Assembly: GCA_963575745.1 (NCBI GenBank)
Contig: CAUYUJ010016063.1
Coordinates: 255,546 to 297,561 of the forward strand
Origin: Prorocentrum cordatum
Taxonomy: Eukaryota > Sar > Dinophyceae > Prorocentrales > Prorocentraceae
Direction of reading: 5' to 3'
DNA length: 42,016 nucleotides
The notes under the pieces were generated by a model. It was not told the DNA's origin and searched no databases. It saw only the letters and a list, made by a program, of their open reading frames with translations. The translations under genes and the position numbers were made by a program. Below are positions 20,552-31,010 of this stretch, one piece after another. Every line of letters begins with the position of its first letter. Within the stretch, counting starts at the first letter, position 1.

Positions 20552-22837
20552 CCGGGCAGCCCGCGCGATTGCCGCCCGTCCCCTCCGCGGCAGACGCGGG
20601 ATTTACAACGGCTCGACCTGCGCCCCCCCCCTCTTCCGCGCAGGTCCTCCGCCTCGGCGCGTCCAGGGCCGGGGCCGGCGAGGCCCGCCCGCTTCCCAGA
20701 CCTCGCCGAAACGTTCGTGCGGGTCAACCGCTTTCTCCCGGCGGCGGACCCGGGCGGGGGCCCGATATGGAATCCAGGGCATGCTCGCAGCAGGCCAGGG
20801 CATGGTGGGGAGATGCGTCGCCTGCCTCACCATGTCTCAGTTCAATGAGTTTGCAAGAGGCATCCAGGCCCGACTCAGCTACGGTATGCATAGACAAAAC
20901 CAGGGGAGGCCGATCGCACGATACAACTGGGGCATGTTCGCAGCCATTTGGCTCTTGCAATTCGCCAACCCAGCGCGCCTCGACCGCGACCGCGTCTACC
21001 AGCTCATCGGCGAGCTCGGGATCAGGGAGGAGGTGCTGAGACAGCTCCCCTTTTCCCAATGGTTCGCCCCCCATATTCACCCTACTTGCACAGCGCAGGC
21101 GCCAGCTGGAACTGCCAGGATCGCGCGGGGCGGACGTGGAGGGAGGCACCTCCCTCACATTCGGGCACAGACCGGCTGCTCCTGGTGCTGCAGGAGAAGG
21201 TCGCTCAGCGAAACTGGGGCGACCGCCAAAGGACTGACCCAGGAAGAAGCTCGAGGGCTGCTTTGCGTAGTAGATCGACCAGACCTAGAACCCAGCCCAC
21301 CGCCACACCCCGCGCCCCTATCCCCCCCCTGCGACAGCGACAATTAAGGAGTCGAGTCTTCAGCCAACGCGGAGCAGGAAACCTCGAGGCTGCCCGGACA
21401 GGCGGAGGCCCATGGCTCCGCGGCCCCGCCGGGGCCCAGCACGCCCGCCCCGCCCGCGGGCCGCGGGCCAACAGGTCCCCGCGCCACAGCGGGCCGCTCA
21501 CCTACACCACCCCCGCCCCGAGTCCTGCCCCGGCCCCGAGCGCCCCTAACGGCAACAGCTTGGCCGGCCCGGCGCCCGACGCAAACCTCCCGCGGGGCCG
21601 CGGGAGAAGCTGGGGGGGGCCCCCACGCCTCCAGCCAGACACAGTCAGCGCTCGATCTGCAGGAGACCCTCTCGCACGGGGAGACCGGGGAGACACACCC
21701 CTCCCGGGCGCGACGCTACCGGTTTGCATGGAACGGGAGCGCCGCTCCGCCCTCCGAAGGGCAGCAACCACCCGAGCTAACGCTGCTACGGACTCGGAAG
21801 CACTGGCAGCGCAACTCCGTGACCCCGCGAACCGCAATGGATGGCAGCAGTCACTGAGCGACGTCGCCTGGTGTACTAGTCTTCCCCAACTAGACAGACG
21901 CCTCCGGCGAGTCTTCTCCAACCACGACGCCCCTGTCCACCTACCTACCTGGAGCCGTCTGGACCAGCCGCCCACCCCCGGGCACCAGGATTGCCATAAA
22001 CAGGCCGATGACTGCCAGGCACACGGCCATCTTACTAGATGCTGCGCGCACTGACCTCCGCGCGTTCCCCTCGCGGATTGGGGGCCAGATCGGACGCCGC
22101 ATGCCCCCGTCTCGCTGATACCGAGTAATCTCCTTAACCGAATGATACTGGTGGGCGCTGGCGGCAACCCATCGGCCTCGCAGCAGCAGGAGCTGGTCGC
22201 CCAGCTCTCCCCAGCCCGTCGAATGACCTGAGGCGGCCTAGAGAGGGCGCCCGCTCCGCTGAGCCCGGCGTCGCGACCACTCCAGGAACGCCCCAAAGAG
22301 ACGCGACCCCGCCTGCCGACCCTGCCCCCCAGGGGCGCACCCCCGCAGCCAACGGGCCGCCAGTCGCGGCCCCCATCCCGCCCCAGCAGCAGACGATGCA
22401 GCAGCCCGAAACCATGCGCCACAGGAACCCCCAGGGCCCCCCCCCCCCCCCCCCAGCAATCCCGTTTCTGAAGCTGCCAGAGGGTCCACAATCAAAGACT
22501 TCCTCCGCAGAGCCGCGGCACGCCTCCCCGGATCGGCCAGGCATCGGCCCCGCGCGTCGGACAGGCGCCCCGACCTTGCTCCTGCCCCAAGGCCCCCCCA
22601 AGCAACTGAGCAGAAGAACCCTCGGAGAGGTGTCAGGCGGCCTGCTCCAAGCCCATAGAAAAACAACAGAGCCCAACGCGGGAGGGTGCGCGAAAGAGAG
22701 CCCCCCCAGACGAGCCCACTTCCCAACCGGCGGCCATCGACGTCCAGCAACTGTGGGAACGACACAGACAGGAGGACACCGGCGCCTCCCTGAGCGCCCC
22801 CGCAGACCCCATACCCGCAGCGCACCAGGCAGCAGGC
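20552..22837 (+). pseudogene. Retroelement polyprotein segment, unrecognised, with Pro-rich linkers
   Basis: From about 20780 to 21330 one frame encodes GRCVACLTMSQFNEFARGIQ followed by RYNWGMFAAIWLLQFANPARLD and ELGIREEVLRQLPF, a helical domain with two leading cysteines. From 21400 to 22830 the sequence is Pro/Arg/Ala-rich in all frames with poly-C runs (for example 22439-22454), and only short stretches look protein-like. This may be a disordered linker before the methyltransferase. No known domain is assigned. Confidence 0.3.
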
Positions 22838-23925
22838 TTGGGAAATTCCCAAATCATCGACGCAGTCCGCGCCCATGAGCAACGCGGGGTAGTAGCCCAG
22901 TTCCTGGGTGGCCCCCCCTGGGACGTTGCAGGCTTTGTAGTAGTGCAGCGAAATGGAGACCTGGATCTCGCGCAGCTTTCTGGGGTGGCGATAGCGGGCG
23001 CCCCTGTGGCCGCGGCCATCCCACGGCCCATCCCCTCCGACACCTCAAGCGGACAAGCTGTCCACCTTGTCTCCCTGTTTGACGGATGGGGGCCGGCCAG
23101 ATATGCCGCGGGCGACCTCGTCAGCAGGATGGGACTATCGCGCCGCTTGTCTCCTCAGCCTTCTCCGAGTGCAACGCCGAGGCAGCCCGGCGGGTGGGCC
23201 ATTGCTGGGGCCGCGGCCCCCCCCGCATCGTCGACGGGCCCCCCCCCGCGCGCAGCTCTCTGCCGACGTGCCGACACGCGGGGCCTGTTTCGCCCCACCG
23301 ACCCGGGCCATTCGAGACCAGATAATTATCTAGACACGCTCCCCACCGGATGCCATCTGTTGATCGCCGGGGGGATCCCTGCAACAACCTCTCCTCAGCC
23401 GCAACCCACGGAGGCGCGGACGGGCTGGCTGGCCACCACTCGGTGCACTTCTTCGCCATCCCTGTGGCACTGCTAACAGCTGTCCGGCACCGGCCGGGCA
23501 TCCAGGTGATCGTCATCTCTGAAATCGTCTTCCCGATGCAGAACGCCCATAGGTCCATGATGCGCCGTTCGCTTGGAGGCATCCCCGAGGACTGGGCCTG
23601 CCGCGTCAACGCGGGCGGCTTGGTTGCCAGCCCCTGCTGCCGCGCGTGGATGGCAGATTTCCCCCCTTCGTCGAGCTCCCTCGGTTGCCCCCGACTCCCG
23701 TCCCAATGGGAATCCAGATGGGCGTTTCGCCCAGCTGGTCGGATCCCCACCTGGACTCAGTCGCGGGGCGACACCCCTGAAGAGGCCCCCCCGAGCAGCT
23801 ACCAAACGCGCCTGGCATGCTTCCTCCACAACGAGGACTCGGGCACTAGATGGTTCCTCTGCCCCATGACGAACGCCAGGGACAGGGCCCGGGCAATCCT
23901 TGCCGAAACCGCCGCCAACACCTGA
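22838..23925 (+). pseudogene. C5 cytosine DNA methyltransferase domain (DNMT-like) of the retroelement
   Basis: C5 methyltransferases transfer a methyl group from S-adenosylmethionine to cytosine in DNA. Motif I, VSLFDGWGPARYAAGDL (about 23070-23120), matches the AdoMet-binding 'LFDGIG' type. A motif II-like SSAFSECNAEAARRVG follows in another frame. Motif IV with the catalytic Pro-Cys reads LLIAGG then PCNNLSSA (Pro-Cys at 23377-23382), with one base shift at a G6 run. Further downstream are a Phe-rich helix, VISEIV (motif VI, normally ENV) and a motif VIII-like CCRAWMADF. The order and spacing resemble DNMT3/DNMT5-type catalytic domains rather than bacterial Dcm. The last open frame ends at 23925. 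The frame changes at least twice and motif VI lacks its Asn, so activity is doubtful in this copy. Confidence 0.65.
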
Positions 23926-25360
23926 TTCCCGGGGTGCGTGGAGGGCCTGCACCTGGTCATGCAGGGGCGCGAGCGAGAAGGACGCGGAGCGGAGGATAAG
24001 GTTCGCGCCTCGCAGACAGCACGGGCTGCGGCCTCCCTCCCCAGAGGAACGGGCCAGAGCAGTTGGACTCAGCCGATACTACAACGACCTCGGGTTGCAA
24101 GGAAGGGCGCCGCGTGACGCCGTGGGCATTCACTTCGACCCCAGGTCGCTGCAGCAGCGCCTACTGGGCGCTGTGCTGCCCTGGGCGGGGCAGCCCCCGG
24201 GCCACTGCCCATTCGGGCCCCCGCGGCCCCCCGAACACTCACTCCAGCCGCACCCCCCCGGCGAGGCCTCCCTGCTGGAGGCGTTCCAGGAGGCGTGCGC
24301 ATGCGCGCGTGTCCACGCGCCGTTCGCCCCACTCGCGACAGCCCCTTTCCCGCAGGACATCGTGCTCCAGCTGCGAGCAGCCGGGGGCCTCCCAAGAGTT
24401 CAACAACCCCAGCGGTCGCCGCGCCCCCCAGACTCCGCATCTGACCCGACAAGAACCATATCAAGCACGCTATCATCGCACAAGTTTCGGCCAACGGCCG
24501 GCGCGCCCTGCCGCGAGAGACCCGCTGGTCAGATCACGAGGCATCCGTCTGGAGCACCATGTTCCCCGCGCGGATCCGCATCGCCTCGCCCACAGGCGCG
24601 GGCCCGGGCGGCGGCCTTGCGGGCGGCGTCGCCATTGTTATTCCCCAAGGGGTATCCCACCCCCACTCTGGCACGCATGTCCCTGGGTGCGCGGTGTTCG
24701 CCACTTTCCAGTCCGCCGGCGCGAGCGCGCAGCTTGTCTCTGTCTACTTACCCCCCGGCCGTCAAGCTGAGACGCCGCGCGCCCTCGAGGAGGCCGCCGG
24801 AGAGTGGGGCGACGACGCCCCCGCGTTTGGGGGGGAGCGTGAATCTCCAACTCTTGTCCTCGAGACGGGAAAATTGCAGACGCCTCGGCCCCGGCCGCGC
24901 TTCTCGACCTGCACGGCGCCGTCGCCGTCCCGATTGAAGGCCCCGCCAGAGTCGACAATGAGAACGAAGCCCAAAGTCGTCGCCTGCCCGCTGTCCCTAG
25001 TCGTCGCGTGCACAATACGTAAGGCGTGGAAGCCATCCCTCTCGGACCACGCCATCTTATTCTTCGAACCCGACGGGGGCGCTCGCACCCGTCGGCAGAA
25101 TACCCTCACGGCCGCCAGGTACCGGTCTCTTCCAGCAGCGGCGCGCGAGGAATTGCGGCGGGCCTGCGTCTCCCTGGAGCGCACCTTTAACGTTCCGAGT
25201 GTGGGCCTCGCGGGCAGACTCCAATCGGCCGGCTGGATGCGCCCTGCTGCCCCTGGCGTTCTCCCCGACATGCACGCGGACAGCGACCGCGGGGGCGCCG
25301 AGCTCACCCCGCGGGGCTCCCCGGGCCCCCACCCCTCCCTGCCCTCATGGTGACTGGTGG
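23926..25360 (+). pseudogene. AP-like endonuclease domain (EEP family) of the retroelement
   Basis: APE-type LINE endonucleases nick the target DNA to prime reverse transcription. The frame through 24480-24900 encodes LPRETRWSDHEASVW (catalytic Glu motif), GGGLAGGVAIVIPQGV, and LVSVYLPPG, the conserved strand core of the fold. FGGSVNLQLL near 24825 sits where GDxN is expected, with Ser instead of Asp. After a frame change, WKPSLSDHAILFFEPDG (about 25028-25075) holds the SDH motif with the catalytic His. The preceding 23926-24470 is Pro/Arg-rich, with little that can be read. The domain sits between the methyltransferase and the reverse transcriptase, as expected for a fused polyprotein. Confidence 0.65.
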
Positions 25361-27300
25361 GCCCACTGGCCCAACCGAGCGAAGGGCCACCCCAGGGGCC
25401 GGCGCCGCCCTCCCCGCCGCCGCGGCCAGGCGGAACATGGGCTTGCGGCCCACCGGCCCCTTTGCAAATTGGATTACTGAATGCGGGTGGAGCGGGCGCG
25501 ACCTGCCCCCTGACGACGATCACTGGTGGTCTCGCCGGTGGGGCCAGGAGGCCCTCCGGCGGCGGGCAGGCAGGCTCGCGCCGTGGCAAAGAGGGCCTGG
25601 AGTCGAGCGCCCCCCCTTGGCCGCTCACTACAGGACTGACGTCGAGCGCATCCTCTGGGACAGCCGCAGCCCCATCTGGCAGTCTGCTCCCCCGTTGCCC
25701 TCCACCGCCAAACGTATTCTGAACTGGTACATCAGCAGCAGAGGCCCGATCTCCCTCCCTGACACCACCGCTCCCCGCGCTGGGGGGAGGATCGCCTCCG
25801 CGGTCCTAGCTCCCAGCGGCAGCGCCCCTGGGGTCGGCGGCGAACCCTGCGAAGTTTACCGCCCTGGGCCCCGCTTCGTGTCATGCCTTCTCGGGCAGGC
25901 CTGGCACGCCGTGCGCGAGTGCCCTCCCCGCATCCTCTCTGTCCTCGGCCCCGTCGGTCGACCTGCTCGTCTGGATCGGGAGGATGGCCTGGGCAGAACG
26001 CCCGAGCGACGTGCGACCCCTCCAGCTCCCAACCTGCTTCGTTCGACGATTCGGGGCTACCTTGGCGGGGCGGTCGGGGGAAGTCGCTGAAACCCTCCTG
26101 AGCCCCCACCAGGCTGCCGAGAAAGAAGGACAACGCGGCCCTAACGTCACCCTCGTCACAACTCACTTGGGCACCGCGCCCTTGCAGGGCCCAGGGCCCG
26201 GCGATGCCTGGGAGCGCCCTCCATGGCCCGTTTCCACGCACAGTCGACGCTTACATACAGACCGCCTTGCAAGAAGTCGGGCCCCCCCAGCACGGCTGTC
26301 ATCTTCTGCGACCCAAGCATTGCTGTCGAGCGGGGCCCCCTGCAGTGGATGAGCCGACTCTTTCGCCAATGTCGGGGGAACGTAAGACTCGGGTAAGCCA
26401 GAGTTCGGGTGTGCCGACGTTTTTTGACGAGCGCGTTCTGGATTTTGACGGTCCAGTTTTCGTGGGATGTTTGCAGTGGGAGGTCGCGTCAAATTTTAGA
26501 TGGCGTCTCGCCATTTTTATGATGGACCCCGTCAGGCCAACCCGCGCCCCCCGTACCCGAGTCTTACGTCTCCCCGACAATGGCAAATACCCGTCGGGCT
26601 GCAGCGCGCCATCGAGGCGCTCATCTCCGATCGACGAGTTCAGACCGCGAAGGTAGGTTCACTGGTCCACCGGGACAGCCCCCCCCCCCCCCTGTGGGGT
26701 ACGACCCCATAATTGAGACTGTCGCCAATTGCGCGGCCGGTGACTGCCCTGCGTGCGTCGACGACCTCGCCTGCTTTGCCGGCGGCGGGCCCCGGGCACT
26801 CTGGGCCTCGATCGCCTTCTGGGCGGCCTACTCTGCTGGGCTCTTGGTGGGCGCGCACCGATGTCGGGGCCTGCTCACCCCCCGCGGCCTCCCATCATTG
26901 GCGGCTCTCCTGCAGGGCCCCCCAGTCCAGGCGCACCCCAGACCAGGTGTGGTGATCCTTTTCTCCGGCCTTCCCACCCCACTCCTGCGCGCCTTAGGTG
27001 GGGCAATTAGCTGGGGATGTGGAGGCCGGCTGATTTTCTCCTTGGGGCAGTCCGTGCTCCTGCTCCTTCAAGACGGCGGTCGTCCTGGCTGGGCGCCGCG
27101 ACTGGTGGCGCCGTCTGTTCAGTCACTCCCCCTTCGGCGCCTCCTGCGCGAAGCAGGCGTGGCCCTACCTCGGCGCCGCCGTGGTCTCCCGGGCGGCGGA
27201 GGGAGAGATCCTCTTGCGTCTCGGCTCGTTTCCTTCCACCCAGCGCACGGAACTCGCCGCCGGGGCCTGGGCCAAACCGATCGCCAAGATGCATGACAGG
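25361..27300 (+). pseudogene. Reverse transcriptase domain of the large retroelement
   Basis: The N-terminal part encodes WSRRWGQEALRRRAGRL and RFVSCLLGQAWHAVREC. The fingers read LQLPTCFVRRFGATLAG followed by LLSPHQAAEKEG. Motif A reads VIFCDPSIAVERGPLQWM, with Asp at 26310-26312. A 208-bp inverted-repeat element (26371-26578) then interrupts the frame; beyond it the frame resumes with WQIPVGLQRAIEALISDRR. The motif B region is spoiled by a C14 run at about 26682-26695, and motif C reads CPACVDDLACF with the Asp pair at 26760-26765. Two catalytic Asp positions are therefore kept. The thumb region (27000-27300) is partly readable. The copy is not translatable as it stands. Confidence 0.75.
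26371..26578. mobile_element. 208-bp MITE-like element with 25-bp terminal inverted repeats and AAT target duplication
   Basis: Bases 26371-26395 and 26554-26578 are 25-bp inverted repeats (GTCGGGG...CCCCGAC) differing at two adjacent positions. AAT at 26368-26370 and 26579-26581 flanks them as a 3-bp duplication. The interior is less GC-rich than the host sequence and holds the palindrome ATGGCG-TCT-CGCCAT near 26499-26513. Removing the element plus one AAT (211 bp) joins the RT frame into FRQWQIPVGL, which is what a LINE RT has at this place. It carries no ORF and must be moved by a transposase elsewhere. Confidence 0.85.
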
Positions 27301-28101
27301 GCCATGGCCCTCCAGACCGCGTCGCTTTTCCCATCCCGTTCTGCCGCCGCTTGGAACGCCCACCTTGCCTCTCTCCTCCCTTGCCCAGCACGCCATGTGG
27401 CTCCGGACACCCGCCGGGGGCGCACGCTGAAGGCGCAGCTGAGGGTGGCCCTCGGCTTGGCTGCCTGCCCCTGGGCCCCCGACTACGCGTTCACTGGGCC
27501 CGGCATCCCTTTTCAAATCCCAGGTTGCCCGCGCTGCCCCGCCGCCGGCGCGCGCGCCATCGCAGCCCGAGCCAGGGCGCTCCACGACGCGCGGGGGCTG
27601 GCCCCCGCACGAGAAAGGGCCACCACACCGTGGAAGAAGCTTTGTGACTGGGCCGCCCGCACCCCACGCGACGCCCCCAAACCGCGCCCTAGCTCCAAAG
27701 TGCTCACTTGCCACCTGGGCTGCCCATCTCCTGCACAGGGCGAGACACTTCCCAGGCCGACTCGCTGGGAAATACTTCGGGCGGGTGGTCTACGCCGCTG
27801 CCTGGGGCCAGATGTGCGGAGATGCAGTCGCTGCTTGGATGCATGGTGCAGGAGCCCGGAGAAGGTGGGCCCCTGGCACCCAGGCGGAGTGGAACCTACT
27901 CCGCCATTGCTCCTCCTCCACCGCCGCCCATCACGTCCTCCGCTTCCTCGTGAACGGGATGCCTGGGTCGGCCCGCCGGAGCGCCACCGAGGCTCGCCTA
28001 CCACGCACCTGCCACATATGTGGCGGAGACACCGTGAGGGTTTTGGCACACCCGGTGCCCTAACGCCCTCGGACACGCGCGGTGCTCTTCGCGCCTAGGC
28101 T
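27301..28101 (+). pseudogene. RT C-terminal region with a Cys/His motif
   Basis: A coherent frame at 27690-28063 encodes HFPGRLAGKYFGRVVYAAAW, HHVLRFLVNGMPG and finally TCHICGGDTVRVLAH followed by Pro and a stop. The C-x2-C...H pattern resembles the cysteine/histidine motif found after the RT in many LINEs, with the last Cys replaced by a stop. An upstream frame (27181-27640) encodes SFPSTQRTELAAGAWAKPIA and an Arg/Ala-rich helix, consistent with the linker between thumb and Cys/His motif. Confidence 0.5.
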
Positions 28102-29643
28102 TTGGGGCCATTCCTACGCCCTTCGGCCTGCCATGGGCCCCTCCCCATTCCCGCCCGCGCTCAGGCCCGCCGGGCTGATCCTCCGAGGGGCGCGCCTCTC
28201 CCTCGGAACACCGGCGGCGGGCGGGGTCTACGGCCCTTGCCCCCTCAAGTGTGGGCTCGGGGAGGCCACCGCGGAGCGCCTCTGGACTCGGCGCGCAGCC
28301 GTTGCGCTTGCCCGGCAGCCGAGGCCAGCGACCACCCCAATGACATTGGCTCCGTCATGCTATCTGATGGAGCACACCAAGAGTTAGCCGCTCGCATTGT
28401 CCATCAGGTCTCCGACCAGTATTGCGCAGGTCTCGATGACACCCCCCTGGACCCCGCAGAGGCTGCTCGCCTCATCATACAGGGCCCCTCCGCTGCAGAC
28501 GACGATCCCCGCTACGACGAAGAGACGGAGGAAGGGCCCCTGGTAGACGGGCCACAGCAGCACCGTGAGACAGCCGTCTGGGTCCCGCTCCCCACCTGCT
28601 GCACGGAGTGCAACCCCAACTCCTTGGAAACCGGCGCCATGCAAGGCGCGGCCCGCTCGCGTCAAACGCGAACCGCCGATCGAGGTGGAGGAGACGCCAG
28701 ACGGCTCCCAGTCGCGGCCAGGCGGGCACGCGCGGGCACCCGCATTGCTGCCCTTCAGGCGGACGACCCACGTGCTGGGCGGCCCCTCCCCGGGCGCGGC
28801 CGGTTGCCTTGCCCGCGCCCCTCAAGACAACCGTCCGCGCAGTGGGCCATGAGGTTCCGGCCCGCATGCAATTCCCACGCGCTCCGATTTACGGCAACGC
28901 ACGACCTTGAGCAGGGGGGCGAACTCACCGTGGACCGCGCTTCGTTTCTCGACGCTGCCTGCTGGCCTTGCGAGATCACTTTTGACGGTGGCGCCCGAAT
29001 GGCTGACGGCGACCAAGGAGTCTCTGGTCCTGGGGCCCTCCTCTGGCACCACAACCCCCAACGCGCCGCCCCGCAGCTGGTGGCCATCACAGTTCTTGCC
29101 CTGCCGGGCTGCGACGATGCCCAAACGGCCGAGGCCGCAGGCTGCAGAGCCGGCCAAGCCCTACTTCCTCACGTACCAGGTCCGGTCCGGTCCGCCAGAG
29201 TCGTCGGCGACAACCTCGTTGCCATCAGACACGGTGCAGGCACGGGCAGGTACCACCGGCTCCACCTGAGTCAGCAAATGGACATGGCCCTGCGGCAAGC
29301 CAGTGAGGCCTGCTGGACACCCACCTGGCAGGCCGTCCGCAGACGGCTCAACCATGCCGCCGACCGTATCGCTACAATTGAGATATATTGGGCTGATGCC
29401 CTTCGGAGGGGAGGCAGCACCCGCCTCACCTCTCGCACCGTCTGGCTCAACCTCCCTCCACGCCCCCCCTCCCCCCCCCTTCTCCACCTGCGTCGACCTC
29501 TTCGACTCCGACGCCGACCGCCACCGAACAGCGGGAGCACGCTCGCCAAGCGCAAACCGCGGCTCGCGATCCAGGGCGCTGAGGTGCAGGCTCCCGGACC
29601 TGGCTCAACGCTATGGGCGGCAAGAATCACAGCGGGCCGCTGA
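28102..29643 (+). CDS. RNase H domain segment of the retroelement (513-codon open frame)
   Basis: RNase H removes the RNA strand from RNA:DNA hybrids after reverse transcription. All four acidic catalytic positions are visible in one uninterrupted frame: Asp 295 in TFDGGAR, Glu 344 in QTAEAAGCRAG, Asp 370 in ARVVGDNLVAIRH, and Asp 421 in LNHAADRIATIEIYWADAL. The tail after residue 440 is Pro/Arg-rich. The ATG at 28102 is only the first in-frame Met; the segment was part of a larger polyprotein. This is the best-preserved domain of the element, unlike the broken RT and endonuclease. Confidence 0.75.
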   Translation: MGPFLRPSACHGPLPIPARAQARRADPPRGAPLPRNTGGGRGLRPLPPQVWARGGHRGAPLDSARSRCACPAAEASDHPNDIGSVMLSDGAHQELAARIVHQVSDQYCAGLDDTPLDPAEAARLIIQGPSAADDDPRYDEETEEGPLVDGPQQHRETAVWVPLPTCCTECNPNSLETGAMQGAARSRQTRTADRGGGDARRLPVAARRARAGTRIAALQADDPRAGRPLPGRGRLPCPRPSRQPSAQWAMRFRPACNSHALRFTATHDLEQGGELTVDRASFLDAACWPCEITFDGGARMADGDQGVSGPGALLWHHNPQRAAPQLVAITVLALPGCDDAQTAEAAGCRAGQALLPHVPGPVRSARVVGDNLVAIRHGAGTGRYHRLHLSQQMDMALRQASEACWTPTWQAVRRRLNHAADRIATIEIYWADALRRGGSTRLTSRTVWLNLPPRPPSPPLLHLRRPLRLRRRPPPNSGSTLAKRKPRLAIQGAEVQAPGPGSTLWAARITAGR

Positions 29644-30360
29644 CCCGCTGGCCTATTTGTTACAGTTGCGAACCCGGCCCTCCCCTGGCCCCGGGATCCA
29701 CCTAATATCGCCTTTTCGTGGCACGTCTTTGCCCTTGGCTACGGTGGGTCTACTTCAACAGTCACTGGCGCTTCTACTGTGAGCCCTGCCAGATGGAAGT
29801 ACACGGAAGAGATCAGTTTACCAGCGGCCCGCACCTGCTGGAGCTCGAGCGGCAGTGGGTCTGGATGGCCCAACCCCAAAACGTACACCTCCAGTGGCAA
29901 TATGCGGACCCGCCCTCAGTGTAAATCTACGGATAGGGTTACAGGACAGACAGTGGAGCGCTTTCGCTGGAAAGGTTGGCAGCTTACGGAGACCGTCATG
30001 GCTGGAGGAACTAAGCAGCTTATGAATATCCAGTTCCCAGACGATTGGGACCATAATCCCACCAGCTATCCACTGCCCGATATGCCGCAGGACTACATCT
30101 GCCCCCCCATGCACCGCGGCGACCCCGCCGCAACCCGGGACCCCTCCCTCCATGGCCCTCCCATGGCGCATCGACGCCGACCCGACCCCGTTCGAAGACG
30201 CTCTCGCTCTGGCCAACAACCCCGGCCCCGCCCGCTGACCGCTGGCCCGCCCCCTACGTCGACCCCCCGTGGCGCCCGCCCCCCAGCTGCTGGACGCTCC
30301 CGTCGCTTAACCAGGCCCGAGCACTTGGCTCGCCACCTCCCCGCCGCGCGGGGCAGCTAG
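29644..30360 (+). pseudogene. Retroelement tail with a zinc-finger-like segment
   Basis: In one frame (29718-29924) the sequence encodes WVYFNSHWRFYCEPCQMEVH then FTSGPHLLELERQW, a C-x2-C...H pattern like a single matrin/U1-type zinc finger. In the next frame (29920-30360) it encodes RFRWKGWQLTETVMAGGTKQ and FPDDWDHNPTSYPLPDMPQD, then a Pro/Arg-rich tail to a stop at 30358-30360. No family is assigned. Coding-like sequence continues past this stop in another frame (LEIQRLREHS near 30450), so this may not be the end of the element. Confidence 0.4.
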
Positions 30361-31010
30361 GGCCCGAAGCCGCCCCTCTCACAGCCCGAAGCCCCCGGCC
30401 AAGGCGTGGGCCCAGGCACAGGCAACGCCCGACTCCCCTCAGCTAGCGGCCGCGCTGGAGATCCAGCGGCTGCGCGAGCACTCCACTTCGCACCCTGGGG
30501 CGAGGACGCTTGCCAGGGCCCCCATATGTCACGCCCCAGGTGCCGTCCGCCCTCCCCGCGATTGCCACCTTCAACGCATCATCTGGACTGAGGGCAGAGC
30601 TCAACTTGAGCTGTGCGATGACGGGGCCGAGCGGACGCGCAGCGAGCTCCGACGAAACACGCGGTCGCCTGAGGCGTGGCGATCGCAGAAGTGGAAGAGA
30701 CCGCGCGCTTGGGTGATCGCGACAAGTTCAGAGTCTCCGAGAAGAAAAACCCGGCGACTTATGTGCAGGTTTCCGTCTCGACTGGGACCGAGATTACTGG
30801 ATCGAGCACAAGAAGCCCGACGGCCACTGTTCGTAGAAGCTGATCATCTCCATTAAGGGCCCTTCTTCCGACGAGATCGCCGTGACAGAGGTGGTCTGGC
30901 CTGGGCTCCAGGAGCTCGGAAACACATTTTCTCCGAGGCGGAATGCAGGCGTCTCGGGCTCAACAAGGGCGCCAGGTACCCCCTCAATACCTGCTCCGTG
31001 AGGTACAATC
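30361..31010 (+). pseudogene. Linker between retroelement and helicase, coding-like, frame-broken
   Basis: A frame near 30400-30490 encodes KAWAQAQATPDSPQLAAALE, continuing as LEIQRLREHSTSHPG. Another, near 30570-30700, reads HLQRIIWTEGRAQLELCDDG and a basic stretch. Bases 30760-30950 encode RLDWDRDYWIEHKKPDGHCS and KGPSSDEIAVTEVVWPGLQE, with stop codons between. The continuity of protein-like sequence suggests the helicase N-terminus or a shared polyprotein rather than an intergenic spacer. Confidence 0.35.

Larger units (their letters stand above)
15800..30360 (+). mobile_element. Giant non-LTR (LINE-type) retrotransposon with a DNA methyltransferase domain, frame-broken
   Basis: One long block of + strand coding-like sequence encodes, in order: unrecognised N-terminal regions, a partial RING finger, a C5 cytosine methyltransferase domain, an AP-type endonuclease, a reverse transcriptase, a cysteine/histidine C-terminal motif and RNase H. 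Endonuclease-RT-RNase H order is that of APE-type LINEs. DNMT capture by retrotransposons has been reported for Symbiodinium dinoflagellates, so the architecture has precedent. No intergenic gap is seen between domains. The frame changes every 100-500 bases, many times at C or G homopolymers, so the copy is either decayed or affected by assembly indels. The 5' end is placed after the hairpin cluster and the 3' end provisionally at a stop at 30360, but coding-like sequence continues into a helicase. No poly(A) or target-site duplication is identified at the ends. Confidence 0.7.

Noticed and set aside
26371-26578. Introner (intron-generating element) in the RT
   Set aside because: GTAAG words occur in the left inverted repeat, but no splice choice I tried restores the frame, whereas precise removal of the TIR element does.
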